DNA of 64,000 nucleotides from Tisiphia sp964030975 (GTDB taxonomy: Bacteria; Pseudomonadota; Alphaproteobacteria; Rickettsiales; Rickettsiaceae): contig NZ_CAXIQH010000001.1 of NCBI RefSeq assembly GCF_964030975.1, positions 1,178,001 through 1,242,000 of the forward strand. Direction: 5' to 3'. The position numbers and the translations under genes were made by a program. Below the pieces are notes generated by a model. That model did no database searches, had not been told where the DNA came from, and worked only from the letters and a program-made list of their open reading frames with translations. Positions 52,514-61,983 of this stretch are shown piece after piece (the first letter of the stretch is position 1; each line of letters opens with the position of its first letter).

Positions 52514-55500
52514 TTATTGGTTTTTTAGTTTAAATTCTACTTTTTGGCCAGTCTTAAGATTTTTATAGTAATGTATTTGAAGACTGGTTCCATTATGAAA
52601 CATTTGATTTTTATTTAATTCATTAGTACTAATTTTAACCCATTCATCTTTTGTCCCGCCATAAGTTTCAATGAGTCTATTTATGTCTTTTATAGCTCTT
52701 GCATGTCCTACACCAGCTATTACAGCCCCTTGTTCTTGGGATGCTAATTTTGCATAAAGAGCCGCTAATTCACGAGGTGTACCAGAAACCATAGGTTTAA
52801 CCCCTACTATCTCTTGTATTATAGCATTACTCTCAAATTCAGCCAATCCCAAATCACCAACTAGGGCATTCTTACCAATTCCAGCAATTTCACCAGCAAC
52901 TGCCCCCTTACCTAAAGTAGTGGCTCCCTCCGTAGCTGTTAAAGCACTACCCACTCCACCAACTGCCTCAATACCGGCTGCTTTTAGCACTGCCTTCTTA
53001 GCAACATCAACCACACCCTTAACCGCAGCACCAGCCCCTGCTCCTAAAGCAACCCCACCCGTTAGACCAATTAACGTCTTGGTTCCTTCATCTGGAATAT
53101 TATGAATAGCTTGTCTGATCTCACCCTTAGGATCAATGTAGTCTACTGCTGGTTTAACTACGTACCCTACTATCTCCCCTGCACAGGCAAGCGGTGTTGT
53201 AAGAAGTGCTTTGGTCTTTGGCAATTGATCAGTAGCATTTCGAATATTATCCATTATAGAGCGTAATATTAATCCGGTGACCTCTCCACCTATTCTATAC
53301 TCTGCCACTTGCATTTTATACGGATCATTGCCAGCATCTTCAAGTATCTTGCTAGTATATTTAACTGCCTGATCCATTCTGTCCTCAACAGATTTCACCG
53401 GCTGATCTTTTCTACCTTCTATTTCTGCTAAACATTTATTATATATAGTTTCTATGCGATCTATTACATCTGGATCAAAATGACCATCACTTAACGCAAT
53501 TATTTGGGCTTTCTCTTCCGCTGTTAGTTTACTATACGTTGTTGCACTATCTAAACCCTTTCCCTCTTGTTCATCTCTGTTAAGGAACAACATTGAATAG
53601 TCGAATGGTTGATTATCCTTGGTTTTTCCGGTGGCAAACAGGCTTGCCATTCCCTCTTCAGTCCATTTGAACCCGGTTGATTCCACAGCTGGCTTGTTGC
53701 TAGGTGGTATATCTTTAGGAACAGTAATTGGTGGTACGGGTTTTCCTAATAATTCTGGTGGCAATGCTATCTCGTTGCTACCAGCGGTGTTAAAGCTATA
53801 GAGAGGTTGCCCCCCTGCCGCTGATCCGCTTGGTAGTTTTGGTAATGGTGGCGGAGGTGGTGTTCCTGAAGATGCACTTACTGGACAGGCTATGCTCTGT
53901 AAGAGACCAGCCGAGTACTTACCTTGAGTACTACCGGATATAGCGTCATATATGCTACCAGTATTACTCGAGCCTTTATTGGTAAAGCTAAAATATTGTT
54001 GGTCATTCGAGTTATAGCCTATAGTAATTGGCTTACCACCCTGACTTTTGCCATAAGATTGCAGTAACTTACCATTTTCAAAGACATAGATCGGCTGTTT
54101 CAATGATGATGACAACAACCCCATTGAAAGATCATTACCAACCATAGAAGTTGATTTGCGTGATAGTGAATCTAGCACTAGATCACCGCTTGTCAACCAC
54201 GGAAGGTTAGGGGCCGGGGCAGGATGACCACTAAGTTTAGGGTCAGGAGGACTACCACTAAGTTTAGGAATGCTAACAGGACGATAAGCAGGTTCGGCAT
54301 TTCTAGCGTCAATGTCTCTCTTATAATTATTTAATTGATTCATTTGATCTTTTTGGTAATTCTCAAGTAACTTATCGGCAACCAAACCAATACCACTACC
54401 TAAAATTGGGGTAACTAGCTTCCCCTGAATGAGATTTAACATAGCTCTGCCAACCATGTTACCAATCTCCTTGGATAAATCGGCAATTTTACTATCCTGT
54501 TCGCTACTACTTGTTTCCATAGTTTGCTCTTTAAACTTAGCTTTGGCTCTCCCCACGGCTCTGTTAATGCTAGTTTCTATATTATGTTTTATATCGTCTA
54601 TGATCGGCTCTAATTTGCTTGCTATATCCATCATACTGCCCATTTTATGGGCAACATGTATAGCATGTGCCAAATCACTCTGCTTAGCTGCGGCCGAAGT
54701 TACTCCGGACACTAGCTCATTGATAATCCTAGCATGTTCCCTGGTTTTGGTAGCATAGGAAATGCTCTGATGTATTTCTGTCATCATCTGGTGACGCTCT
54801 ACATTACCCTTGCCCAGTAATATAGCATTATGACTTAACGCATTACTTGCTACCTTCGAAACACTGCCGGCTATTCTTTCTTCTACACCATCTAGGACAT
54901 TTTCTCTTATTCCGTTACTTGCCCAGTTACAGGCTTGCTCAATGGCTATAGTTTTAGCAAATTGAACTCCTGCTGTTTTAGCTAGTTGCTTAATTACCCC
55001 TAATTTTAGTTCATTGGTAGCTCCTTGAACCACAGTAGTTTCTAAAACTTTTTCCGTGGCCGCCTTAGTTACTGCTTGCTTTGTTCCTTCTGTTGCTGCT
55101 TTTCTAGCAGCATTAGCTTCAGCTAGTTTAGCACAGCCAACTTGTACACCAATTACCGCATAGCTAATTGCCTTACCGAGGAAGTAATCCTCCAAATTAA
55201 TTGCTTTGCCTGTAGAAATGCTAGCAGCTACCTTATAGGCATCCATCAATCCTTCAATAAAAATACCAGTAGCAAGCGTCATACCGCCACCCATCGTTCC
55301 AACAGCAATAAGTGCCCCTACCGCCATTTGGGCAATAGCACAAACTGCTACTAATACGGCATTTTGCCATTCTTGCCGTGGTTTATAAGTCTCTAGCTCA
55401 AATATTGCATTAATGCCCAGAAAATCGATCTCCAATATATCATCTTTGCTTAAGTCAGGAGCTAGTTTTTCTTTGCTAATATTCGATTTAACTCTTACTT

Positions 55501-58500
55501 CTAGTTCACCAGATTCATTAATTACCTTAATTGCCGAGTTTATATGATCATATAAACTCTTAAAAAAACCAATCTTAGTGGTAACTTGCTTTAATAATTG
55601 ATTGTCAGCACTAGTGGAACTAGCTACTGTTGTAGCCATGGCTGTTAAATATGATAAAATTTCAGACAATCTATTGCCAGTTTCTAGTAACGACGATATT
55701 GCATTATTTTTATAGTTATCATCGTTTTCGGGACCTCTATTAATAAAGCATTCTGCTGTATAATAATGAGCAGCAAAATTATAGATATCATCAATATCCG
55801 TGGCTTTGCTAAGCGTTCTAAGAATAGATCCAGAATCACTAAGACCATAATGCTGCAGAACTGCATAACTAGGATTACTATAACTACCAGCTTGATACTT
55901 GGCTTTAGCAGCGGCAATAAACGTATCTATATTATCACTTTCTTTATGGGTTTTTAGCCATAAGCCAAAATCCTCGATGAACTGCTTAATTTTGCCATCA
56001 ACTCTTCTTTTATCACCAATTGCTTTAGCAAATTCTGAGTAAACAGCAGTGAATTTTTGGTATAAGTCATCTTGAGCCAGAAAACCTGGTATAGTATGCT
56101 CTATACTATGTGTAACATTATAACTCTCTTGTGCGTCACGCTCTTGTTGCTTAGCAGCAACTACTTCCTGGCTACTTATACCAAGAGATTGATACTCATA
56201 ATAATTGCTATCTAACGCAATAATCTGATAACTACCACTATTACCTTGCCTTGCAGTCCTACCCTTTACTTGGGCTTCATCTCTGGCATTCTTGGCAATG
56301 AAAGTAGATATAACATGTAGCCCACCATTTGCCTCCACCTCTAAACTAGTCTTAATGTCAGTTCCCCTACCAGCTAAATTAGTTGCCACTATAATAGTAT
56401 TAGGCTGAGCTAATTGCTCTATATCGGAGTTATATAAGGTCTTTTCACTTCTTGAATAATTGATAATTTTTCCCCTACTGCCACATTTATTTTTTAAAGC
56501 TGTACAAATATCTTCTGAATCCTTAATGTCCTTACATATTATTAGCACAGCTCTATTGTGCAATATTGCTTCTTGGTAGCTACTATCACATACCGCCTCT
56601 CGTAAATCATCTGAGGTTGGTTCAAGTCTAGCTGGTAGCTCTACAACCTGTTTGTCTTTATAAGTTGGGACAAAGGTAAGAGCCACACCATATACAGTTT
56701 TTAAGAATTTTTGTGAGCTATCAGAACCAAGAGTACCGGTCATACCGAGAACCTTGCCATATTTTAGGAAATAACAGATATTGCTAATAAAAAAGGTAGT
56801 TAATCCTTCTGAAGAAATACGACAATTATGCTTTATTTGTAGGAATTGGTGCAAGCCATTTTGCCATACCATGTTTTCTTGCGTCACCCCAGTACTACTA
56901 TCTACAGGGTTGATTACTTTCTTACCATCCACATTAATGTTAATTACATAATCTCTATCTAATTGCAGCCTAATTGCTGCTCCTACTAAACTTGCTGCCC
57001 AATTGCCTGCCTGGAATTTAGCATATTGCACCAGATGTTTTGGTATTGGGGATGCATCGATAATGCTCTCTATCATCTCCCGAGTCTTTTCAATAGCAAA
57101 ACTTTCTTCAAAGTTCATAGGCAGAATAACTTTCTGAAAATTATCCCATGCTATAGTCAGAATAGGTAGTAAATATTCCATCAACGGAACAGGCGATGTT
57201 TGCTTGGCAACATGATTGCTGCTATCTACTAGCATACTATCTACTTCATCTACTATAGTGACGGCAAAATCTCTATCACCACGTCTTGCACCTTGGCAGC
57301 TAGTATTACTGAGAAAGTCGGTTTGAAAACTTAAAGCATCTCCGTATACTATATCGCAGGAATAACAAGCTTTTTGTCCATCTATACTGGATTTCCCGAT
57401 ATTAATACCAACGCTCAGTCCCAATAACTCAAAAAAACCACTGGCTCCTTCATAGCCAATAGTAGAAAGCACGCTAGAACTAGTGATCAAATCTACTTTC
57501 TCTCCATTTAAGGCTAGTATGGCAGCCAGCATGGCAGATATTGTTGATTTGCCCTCACCAGTTGCAATTTGTAGCAATTTACCTTTGTTAATTGGCTCAT
57601 AATCAAGTAATAATAACAGGGATACTATTTGCGTATCGCGAAGTAAATGCCCTTCTTTACCATTTTGTAGCGTATGTAGATTATTAGCTCTTTGTAGTAC
57701 TGCTATAAGTTTCACTATATTATCTTTATCAATAATACTTCCTGGTGAACAACTAGCCTTAAATTTTATTGCCCACTCTTTTACTTGTTCTGCATTCCAG
57801 TCTTTTATAGCTAACCCACTATCATTATCACTAGCTGAATATAAATTTTGGATTCTTTGCAAAATAGCTACATATTCCTCAGATTTCTCTTTTAAATCAG
57901 GGTTAAGCTCAACAAACTTTGCTAGTAATTCAGTCCCCTTATTTTCCAACTTATGCTCAAATTGATTACTAGCAATAGTATAAATGGCTGGCTCCAATTC
58001 CTTGCCAGAACATTTACTAACAATATCAACTACCGTCTCACCTTCTTTGTTCCTTTGTTCATCGGTTATTTGATATTCATAAATAGTTTTAAAGCCACTT
58101 ACAAAAAACAATATATTATTTGCCTTAATATATTGTAAAATCTCAACTAAGTTACTTACTGACCAGCCTTTTGACTTTAGTTGATAACAAAACTGGCTAA
58201 TCCTTGCCAAACTATCGTCTGCTACCAGACCTTCAAGATTCTTTAGCGATTCAGATAATATTTTAGTCTCTATAACATCTATTATATTGGCTAGGCTGGC
58301 ATAGCCCAAATCACTTATTATCTCTTGTTGGCTAATATTATGCTTGTTTATTAATTTTAGGAAATTACTATATTCTTCTAGAGAGCTTGCTTTCTCTAAT
58401 ATTATTCCCAATAAAATCTCCTCCATAAACCCTGGACTATCGGAATGATAATCTAAGCTTTTCTCCAACTGCTCAAGATAGAGGTGAGTTAAATGCCAAT

Positions 58501-58570
58501 CAGGGAATTTATTCTCTATAATATTTTTTATCTTTCTCTGCTGTTCACTTAGTAGGTATACTTGCAGCAA
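52514..58570 (-). CDS. Giant polymorphic toxin with SecA-like helicase core
   Basis: 2018 aa. Residues 1-300 are helical. Residues about 330-800 are SecA-derived: Walker A LLQIATGEGKSTISAML (about 335), YGDALSFQTDFL, Walker B FAVTIVDEVDSMLVD (about 440), KVLGMTGTLGS (about 610), IIVATNLAGRGTDIK (about 735), GGLHVIST and KGRTARQGNSGSYQ (about 775). Hydrophobic stretches (VAVCAIAQMAVGALIAVG, about 1075) and Ala-rich helices follow. Residues about 1495-1652 are the linker with a PPPPPLPKLP hinge. A Gly/Ala segment (TGGVALGAGAGAAVKGVV) precedes the tip, which ends KDEWVKISTNEL, LQIHYYKNLKTGQKVEFKLK, like nuclease-type polymorphic toxins (Ntox37-like is my best guess). The TTG start lies in the IS66 end; the first Met is about residue 47, so the N-terminus may be truncated. 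No signal peptide. Confidence 0.85.
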   Translation of the reverse strand: MLQVYLLSEQQRKIKNIIENKFPDWHLTHLYLEQLEKSLDYHSDSPGFMEEILLGIILEKASSLEEYSNFLKLINKHNISQQEIISDLGYASLANIIDVIETKILSESLKNLEGLVADDSLARISQFCYQLKSKGWSVSNLVEILQYIKANNILFFVSGFKTIYEYQITDEQRNKEGETVVDIVSKCSGKELEPAIYTIASNQFEHKLENKGTELLAKFVELNPDLKEKSEEYVAILQRIQNLYSASDNDSGLAIKDWNAEQVKEWAIKFKASCSPGSIIDKDNIVKLIAVLQRANNLHTLQNGKEGHLLRDTQIVSLLLLLDYEPINKGKLLQIATGEGKSTISAMLAAILALNGEKVDLITSSSVLSTIGYEGASGFFELLGLSVGINIGKSSIDGQKACYSCDIVYGDALSFQTDFLSNTSCQGARRGDRDFAVTIVDEVDSMLVDSSNHVAKQTSPVPLMEYLLPILTIAWDNFQKVILPMNFEESFAIEKTREMIESIIDASPIPKHLVQYAKFQAGNWAASLVGAAIRLQLDRDYVININVDGKKVINPVDSSTGVTQENMVWQNGLHQFLQIKHNCRISSEGLTTFFISNICYFLKYGKVLGMTGTLGSDSSQKFLKTVYGVALTFVPTYKDKQVVELPARLEPTSDDLREAVCDSSYQEAILHNRAVLIICKDIKDSEDICTALKNKCGSRGKIINYSRSEKTLYNSDIEQLAQPNTIIVATNLAGRGTDIKTSLEVEANGGLHVISTFIAKNARDEAQVKGRTARQGNSGSYQIIALDSNYYEYQSLGISSQEVVAAKQQERDAQESYNVTHSIEHTIPGFLAQDDLYQKFTAVYSEFAKAIGDKRRVDGKIKQFIEDFGLWLKTHKESDNIDTFIAAAKAKYQAGSYSNPSYAVLQHYGLSDSGSILRTLSKATDIDDIYNFAAHYYTAECFINRGPENDDNYKNNAISSLLETGNRLSEILSYLTAMATTVASSTSADNQLLKQVTTKIGFFKSLYDHINSAIKVINESGELEVRVKSNISKEKLAPDLSKDDILEIDFLGINAIFELETYKPRQEWQNAVLVAVCAIAQMAVGALIAVGTMGGGMTLATGIFIEGLMDAYKVAASISTGKAINLEDYFLGKAISYAVIGVQVGCAKLAEANAARKAATEGTKQAVTKAATEKVLETTVVQGATNELKLGVIKQLAKTAGVQFAKTIAIEQACNWASNGIRENVLDGVEERIAGSVSKVASNALSHNAILLGKGNVERHQMMTEIHQSISYATKTREHARIINELVSGVTSAAAKQSDLAHAIHVAHKMGSMMDIASKLEPIIDDIKHNIETSINRAVGRAKAKFKEQTMETSSSEQDSKIADLSKEIGNMVGRAMLNLIQGKLVTPILGSGIGLVADKLLENYQKDQMNQLNNYKRDIDARNAEPAYRPVSIPKLSGSPPDPKLSGHPAPAPNLPWLTSGDLVLDSLSRKSTSMVGNDLSMGLLSSSLKQPIYVFENGKLLQSYGKSQGGKPITIGYNSNDQQYFSFTNKGSSNTGSIYDAISGSTQGKYSAGLLQSIACPVSASSGTPPPPPLPKLPSGSAAGGQPLYSFNTAGSNEIALPPELLGKPVPPITVPKDIPPSNKPAVESTGFKWTEEGMASLFATGKTKDNQPFDYSMLFLNRDEQEGKGLDSATTYSKLTAEEKAQIIALSDGHFDPDVIDRIETIYNKCLAEIEGRKDQPVKSVEDRMDQAVKYTSKILEDAGNDPYKMQVAEYRIGGEVTGLILRSIMDNIRNATDQLPKTKALLTTPLACAGEIVGYVVKPAVDYIDPKGEIRQAIHNIPDEGTKTLIGLTGGVALGAGAGAAVKGVVDVAKKAVLKAAGIEAVGGVGSALTATEGATTLGKGAVAGEIAGIGKNALVGDLGLAEFESNAIIQEIVGVKPMVSGTPRELAALYAKLASQEQGAVIAGVGHARAIKDINRLIETYGGTKDEWVKISTNELNKNQMFHNGTSLQIHYYKNLKTGQKVEFKLKNQ
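53611..54092 (-). repeat. Toxin linker block, copy 1
   Basis: Encodes residues about 1495-1652 of the large toxin. It is near-identical to 50910-51385, and part of it (about 53650-53775) also matches the third module at 49319-49452. Confidence 0.92.
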
Positions 58571-58727
58571 AACTGCATAACTCTATTAAATTTTTTTGGT
58601 AGTATGAATTTATTTTATAAATTTGGGTTCCTACTATGCAAGTATCACCGATTAATAAAAAAACTAGTTGAAAAACTATCAGTTATACTATAACATTTCA
58701 ATTATTAAACGTAATGAATGAATCAAA

Positions 58728-60373
58728 ATGAAAAAGCCAAAAGTAGCGACCTTAAGTGCTGAGGAACGAGAAGAACTAATCCAGCATATTAAGGCAAATT
58801 CATTAACAGGAGATGATCAGCAAGCGGTGATAGAACTTGTGAAATTTTGTAACGAACTAATAGACAAGCTAGCATCATCAAACATCAGTATAAATAAGCT
58901 TAAGGAGATGATGATTGGTTTTAAGGCAGATAACATAAAAAAGATAGTTCAGATTCATTAAAAGAACCACCGAGTGAATCTGATAATAAGAATGGTGGTA
59001 ATGAAGAAGAGTACGATGAGTCCAAGAAGAGAGATCGCAGTAATTGGCAAGGTAAATATGGATTTGATGATTATCAGGATGCGAATACCAGCTATTTATC
59101 TCCTGAGAATTTTTGTAGTGGTGATAGCTGTCCTCACTGTGATAATGGTAAACTCTATAATAGTGAAGCTAGAAAATTGCTACAATTTACAGGTAATGCT
59201 CCAATTACAGTCAACAGATATGTAAAGAAAACGTTACGCTGTAATGCTTGCGATTATACAGTTATGAACAATAAGAATATCAACAAATGGACAAATAGTA
59301 GCAAAAGTGCAATAGTGTTACAAAAGACCTACGGTACTCCCTTCTATCGTTTATCTAGGTTGCAAAGTTTAAGCGGGGTTCCTGTATCATATAGCACTCT
59401 GTGGCAACAATATTTAGATGTTTGGCAAGAAGATGGTGGAGCTGAAATTTACAGGGTATTATTAGAAATGGCTGCCGAATGTAGTTCACTGAACCTTGAT
59501 GATACTAGAGCCAGGATTTTAGAAATTACTGTAGCCAATAAAAAATTACGAGTTCAAAATAAGAAAGGACGCAGCTGTTATACCACTACTATATGTGCTA
59601 AGACTGCCAATAATGAGGTGATAGTTTTATATTTTACCGGTAATAAGCATGGCGGGGAGAATATTGGTAACATACTAAAGAATCGTAAGAATAGAACTGA
59701 TTCTATTCATTTAATGACTGATGCAAGTAACAATAATAACCCGGTATTATCAGAAGCAGATAAAGAATTACTGGCAATAATAGTGATGATCAATTGTTTG
59801 TCACATGGGCAGAGAAAATTTACAGAGAATGAACCATATTACCCTGAAGAATGCGGATATTTTCTCAAACAGACTGCTGGGATTTACCATAATGAACATC
59901 AATGTAAAGAGATGAGCCTTGAGGAGAAGCTGAAGTACCATCAGGAACATAGCAGTAAATATATAGAAAATATATATAACAAAATAGATGAATTATTTAA
60001 CGACAAGAAAGTTGAGCCTAATAGTAGGTTTGGGCAAGCTATGAAATATTGGTTAAATAATAAAGAAGGTTTGACGCAATTTTTGAAAATTCCAGTTAGC
60101 AGTCTTGATAATAATTGGGCTGAGAGGTCACTACGTACCATTATTTTACAAAGGAAGAATTCATTATTCTTTAAAACAATCAATAGTGCTGAGATACATA
60201 GTGGTCTGTATAGTATAGTAAAGACTTGTAGTGAGAATGAAATCAATGCATTTAAATATTTAAATTGGCTGCAAGAGCAGAGCAACAAAGCAAAGAAGCA
60301 TCCTACGAATTATACGCCTTTTGCCTATGCAAGATATATAAATAATACGGAATTAATCAAGACAGCAGCTTAA
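58728..60373 (+). CDS. tnpC: IS66 transposase TnpC, made by -1 frameshift
   Basis: The zero frame (58728-58961, KVATLSAEEREELIQHIKAN) stops early, but the -1 frame is open from before 58943 to 60373. The frames meet at AAAAAAG (58937-58943), in phase as A AAA AAG, the classic slippery heptamer. After the shift come DSSDSLKEPP, an SCPHCDNGKL and LRCNACDY zinc-finger pair, then DDE text: NLDDTRARILEI (D), VIVLYFTGNKHGGENI, LMTDASNNNNPVLS (D), INCLSHGQRKF, NNWAERSLRTIILQRKNSLF (E), ending YINNTELIKTAA. The joined protein is about 548 aa, the usual TnpC length. Confidence 0.87.
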
Positions 60374-60723
60374 ATGACAGGAAGCCAATCATTAGAGAGT
60401 TTGGCAGAACTAGGATCACCATTATGAATAAGAATATGTAATGTTCTATAGCAAATTTGATAAGATGAATTATCAGATGGGGAAAGTTTTGCCGTAAATT
60501 TACCTTTGGATAGGCGTTTAGAGCATAACCAAAAGCCTTGACCGTCAAAGGACAAAATTTTAATGGCAGTTCTGTTTTTATTATAGAATAAAAACAAGGA
60601 ACCATTAAGAGGGTTGGAAGAAAGTTTTTGTCTGCAAACAGCTATTAAACCATCGATACCCTTACGAAAGTCGATGGCAATAGTGGCAACAAAAATAACT
60701 GACTGAGGGGTTAGTTGCAGCAT
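60370..60723 (-). CDS. tnpB: IS66 accessory protein TnpB
   Basis: 117 aa, Orf2 family: IDFRKGIDGLIAVCRQKL, NPLNGSLFLFYNKNRTAIKI, LSFDGQGFWLCSKRLSKGKF. It overlaps the end of tnpA by 13 bp and, at its 3' end, the convergent tnpC by 4 bp. Full length. Confidence 0.92.
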   Translation of the reverse strand: MLQLTPQSVIFVATIAIDFRKGIDGLIAVCRQKLSSNPLNGSLFLFYNKNRTAIKILSFDGQGFWLCSKRLSKGKFTAKLSPSDNSSYQICYRTLHILIHNGDPSSAKLSNDWLPVI

Positions 60724-61136
60724 AGAAATGTTTGAATTATGGTTTTTAGCTCTAGTGTTTGAATAATAAGCTTGGTACCATTTGGCTTAATAATGTGGCA
60801 AGTGTAGTAATTTTGTTTGGGAGTAGCCACAGGATCAGTATCTATAGAATTTACTAGTTGAAATGGGAGAAAATTAATATCGTGTTGCAGTTCTTTATTT
60901 GAAGTTGAGGTAGGAGAAGTTTTGAGGGAAGGTTGATGGGCTTGTTGAATTGAACTAATTATTGTTTTATTAATATTGAGATGTTTGGCTATATCTTTGC
61001 AAGAATAGTGATGGAGTAGCTGGCGAACTAATTCCTTTAGATGGTTTGGTATGGGATCAAACTTGTTAGTTTTAGTTTGACGCCAGGCTTTAAATTGCTG
61101 AGCTACTTGCTCAACAGTAATTGATGGTATTTGCAT
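60711..61136 (-). CDS. tnpA: IS66 accessory protein TnpA
   Basis: 141 aa from ATG 61136 (MQIPSITVEQVAQQFKAWR). The helix-turn-helix is around LHHYSCKDIAKHLNINKTII. The longer frame to 61211 reads through the terminal repeat and is not preferred. A decayed copy of this start is found at the other end of the element. Confidence 0.85.
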   Translation of the reverse strand: MQIPSITVEQVAQQFKAWRQTKTNKFDPIPNHLKELVRQLLHHYSCKDIAKHLNINKTIISSIQQAHQPSLKTSPTSTSNKELQHDINFLPFQLVNSIDTDPVATPKQNYYTCHIIKPNGTKLIIQTLELKTIIQTFLCCN

Positions 61137-61216
61137 AGTAGGAACCCAAATGTATAAAATAAATTTTATACTAACAAAAAAATTAGATAGAGTTATGCAG
61201 TTTTGCTGCAAGTATA

Positions 61217-61327
61217 CGTCTCCTAGGCTGTGAAGGTTTCTAAAGTGACCTAATTTTGGCTCTTTTTTGCTACGAATAAATATGATTTTCTTGAAATAGG
61301 TACACTATTCCTTCAAAAATCCTATTT
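61217..61327. other. Unassigned sequence beside the composite IS66
   Basis: About 110 bp between the IS66 end and the IS5-derived MITE. It may be what once lay upstream of the toxin gene. No start codon, promoter or repeat family recognised. Confidence 0.4.
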
Positions 61328-61710
61328 AGTCGCTCCGTCAAAAAGGCTGTAGGTATGAGAGGTAATACATGTTTGCGGTTAAAAATCACATCAAAATCCA
61401 TAAGATTTTCACCCTATTTTGTCAAAAACCTTATGGATTTACAAAGCTTTTATAGTGAAACCTATTGAATTAGGTGATACAAACTTTGTGTTAACCTTGC
61501 GAAAGCAGGTATCTAGATTCCCGCCTTCGCGGGAATGACAACTTACAATCGTTATGTTCTTTATCACCTAATCCTATGAGCATAACTATATAACCTAATC
61601 ACAGTACCAAGCTTGTCATCCCTGCGAAAGCAAGTATCTAAAATAGTGGACAAAAAGCCCTGAGATATTATAGGTTCCTGCCTACGCAGGAATGACATCC
61701 TTTTTGTTTA
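61328..61710. repeat. IS5-derived MITE, copy 2, interrupted by a D element
   Basis: Starts AGTCGCTCCGTCAAAAAGGC, shares the internal sequence of 15339-15623 in reverse (TTGTCAAAAACCTTATGGAT, CCTGCCTACGCAGGAATGAC), and is cut by D copy 10. Its other end runs into the IS5 copy at 61714. Confidence 0.75.
61453..61588. repeat. 136-bp TA-targeting element, family D, copy 10
   Basis: Flanked by TA on both sides, nested in the IS5-derived MITE. The uninterrupted relative at about 15495 reads GGTTATAAAAACTT (minus orientation), consistent with a TA target. Confidence 0.95.
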
Positions 61711-61983
61711 AATAGTCTCCCCGTCAAAAGTCTAGAAGGATAATATATAATATGGTTAGCGGGTAAAAATATCTAGATAATCCATAAGAAAATGCTATAA
61801 TATTGGCAGAAACCTTATGGATTGTATGAATTATGCCGATAGAAGATATAATAAAATCCCAAAAACAAGGACAGCTTTTTGGTTATAAATTGACCGAAGA
61901 ATTAAACCCTAATAACAAGTTATATAAATTAAGATCGTTAATAAATTGGACTGTTTTAGAGGAATGGTTATTGACAAATGTTA

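Larger units (their letters stand above)
58556..61216. mobile_element. Composite IS66-type element with inverted halves
   Basis: Bounded by inverted ends of about 86 bp (CTTGCAGCAAAACTGCATAA, then ATTTGGGTTCCTACTATGCA). The left half has tnpC on the plus strand; the right half has tnpA-tnpB on the minus strand, so the genes converge, unlike normal IS66. The left inverted arm runs into a remnant of the tnpA start (ATGCAAGTATCACCGATTAA at 58636), suggesting two inverted IS66 copies that fused with internal deletions. It abuts the 5' end of the large toxin gene. Confidence 0.85.

Noticed and set aside
52514..58570. Annotating the large protein as the housekeeping SecA translocase
   Set aside because: It is more than twice the SecA length, the motor motifs are divergent (for example ATGEGKS, DEVDSMLVD without the following EARTPLI motif), there is no C-terminal zinc motif, and it ends in a toxin-like tip followed by candidate immunity genes.
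46560..61330. Similar short stretches (TTGAAATAGG...ACTATTCC) at about 46595 and 61285 as possible dif or att sites
   Set aside because: The match is short and imperfect, no recombinase lies nearby, and both are inside or next to repeat DNA.
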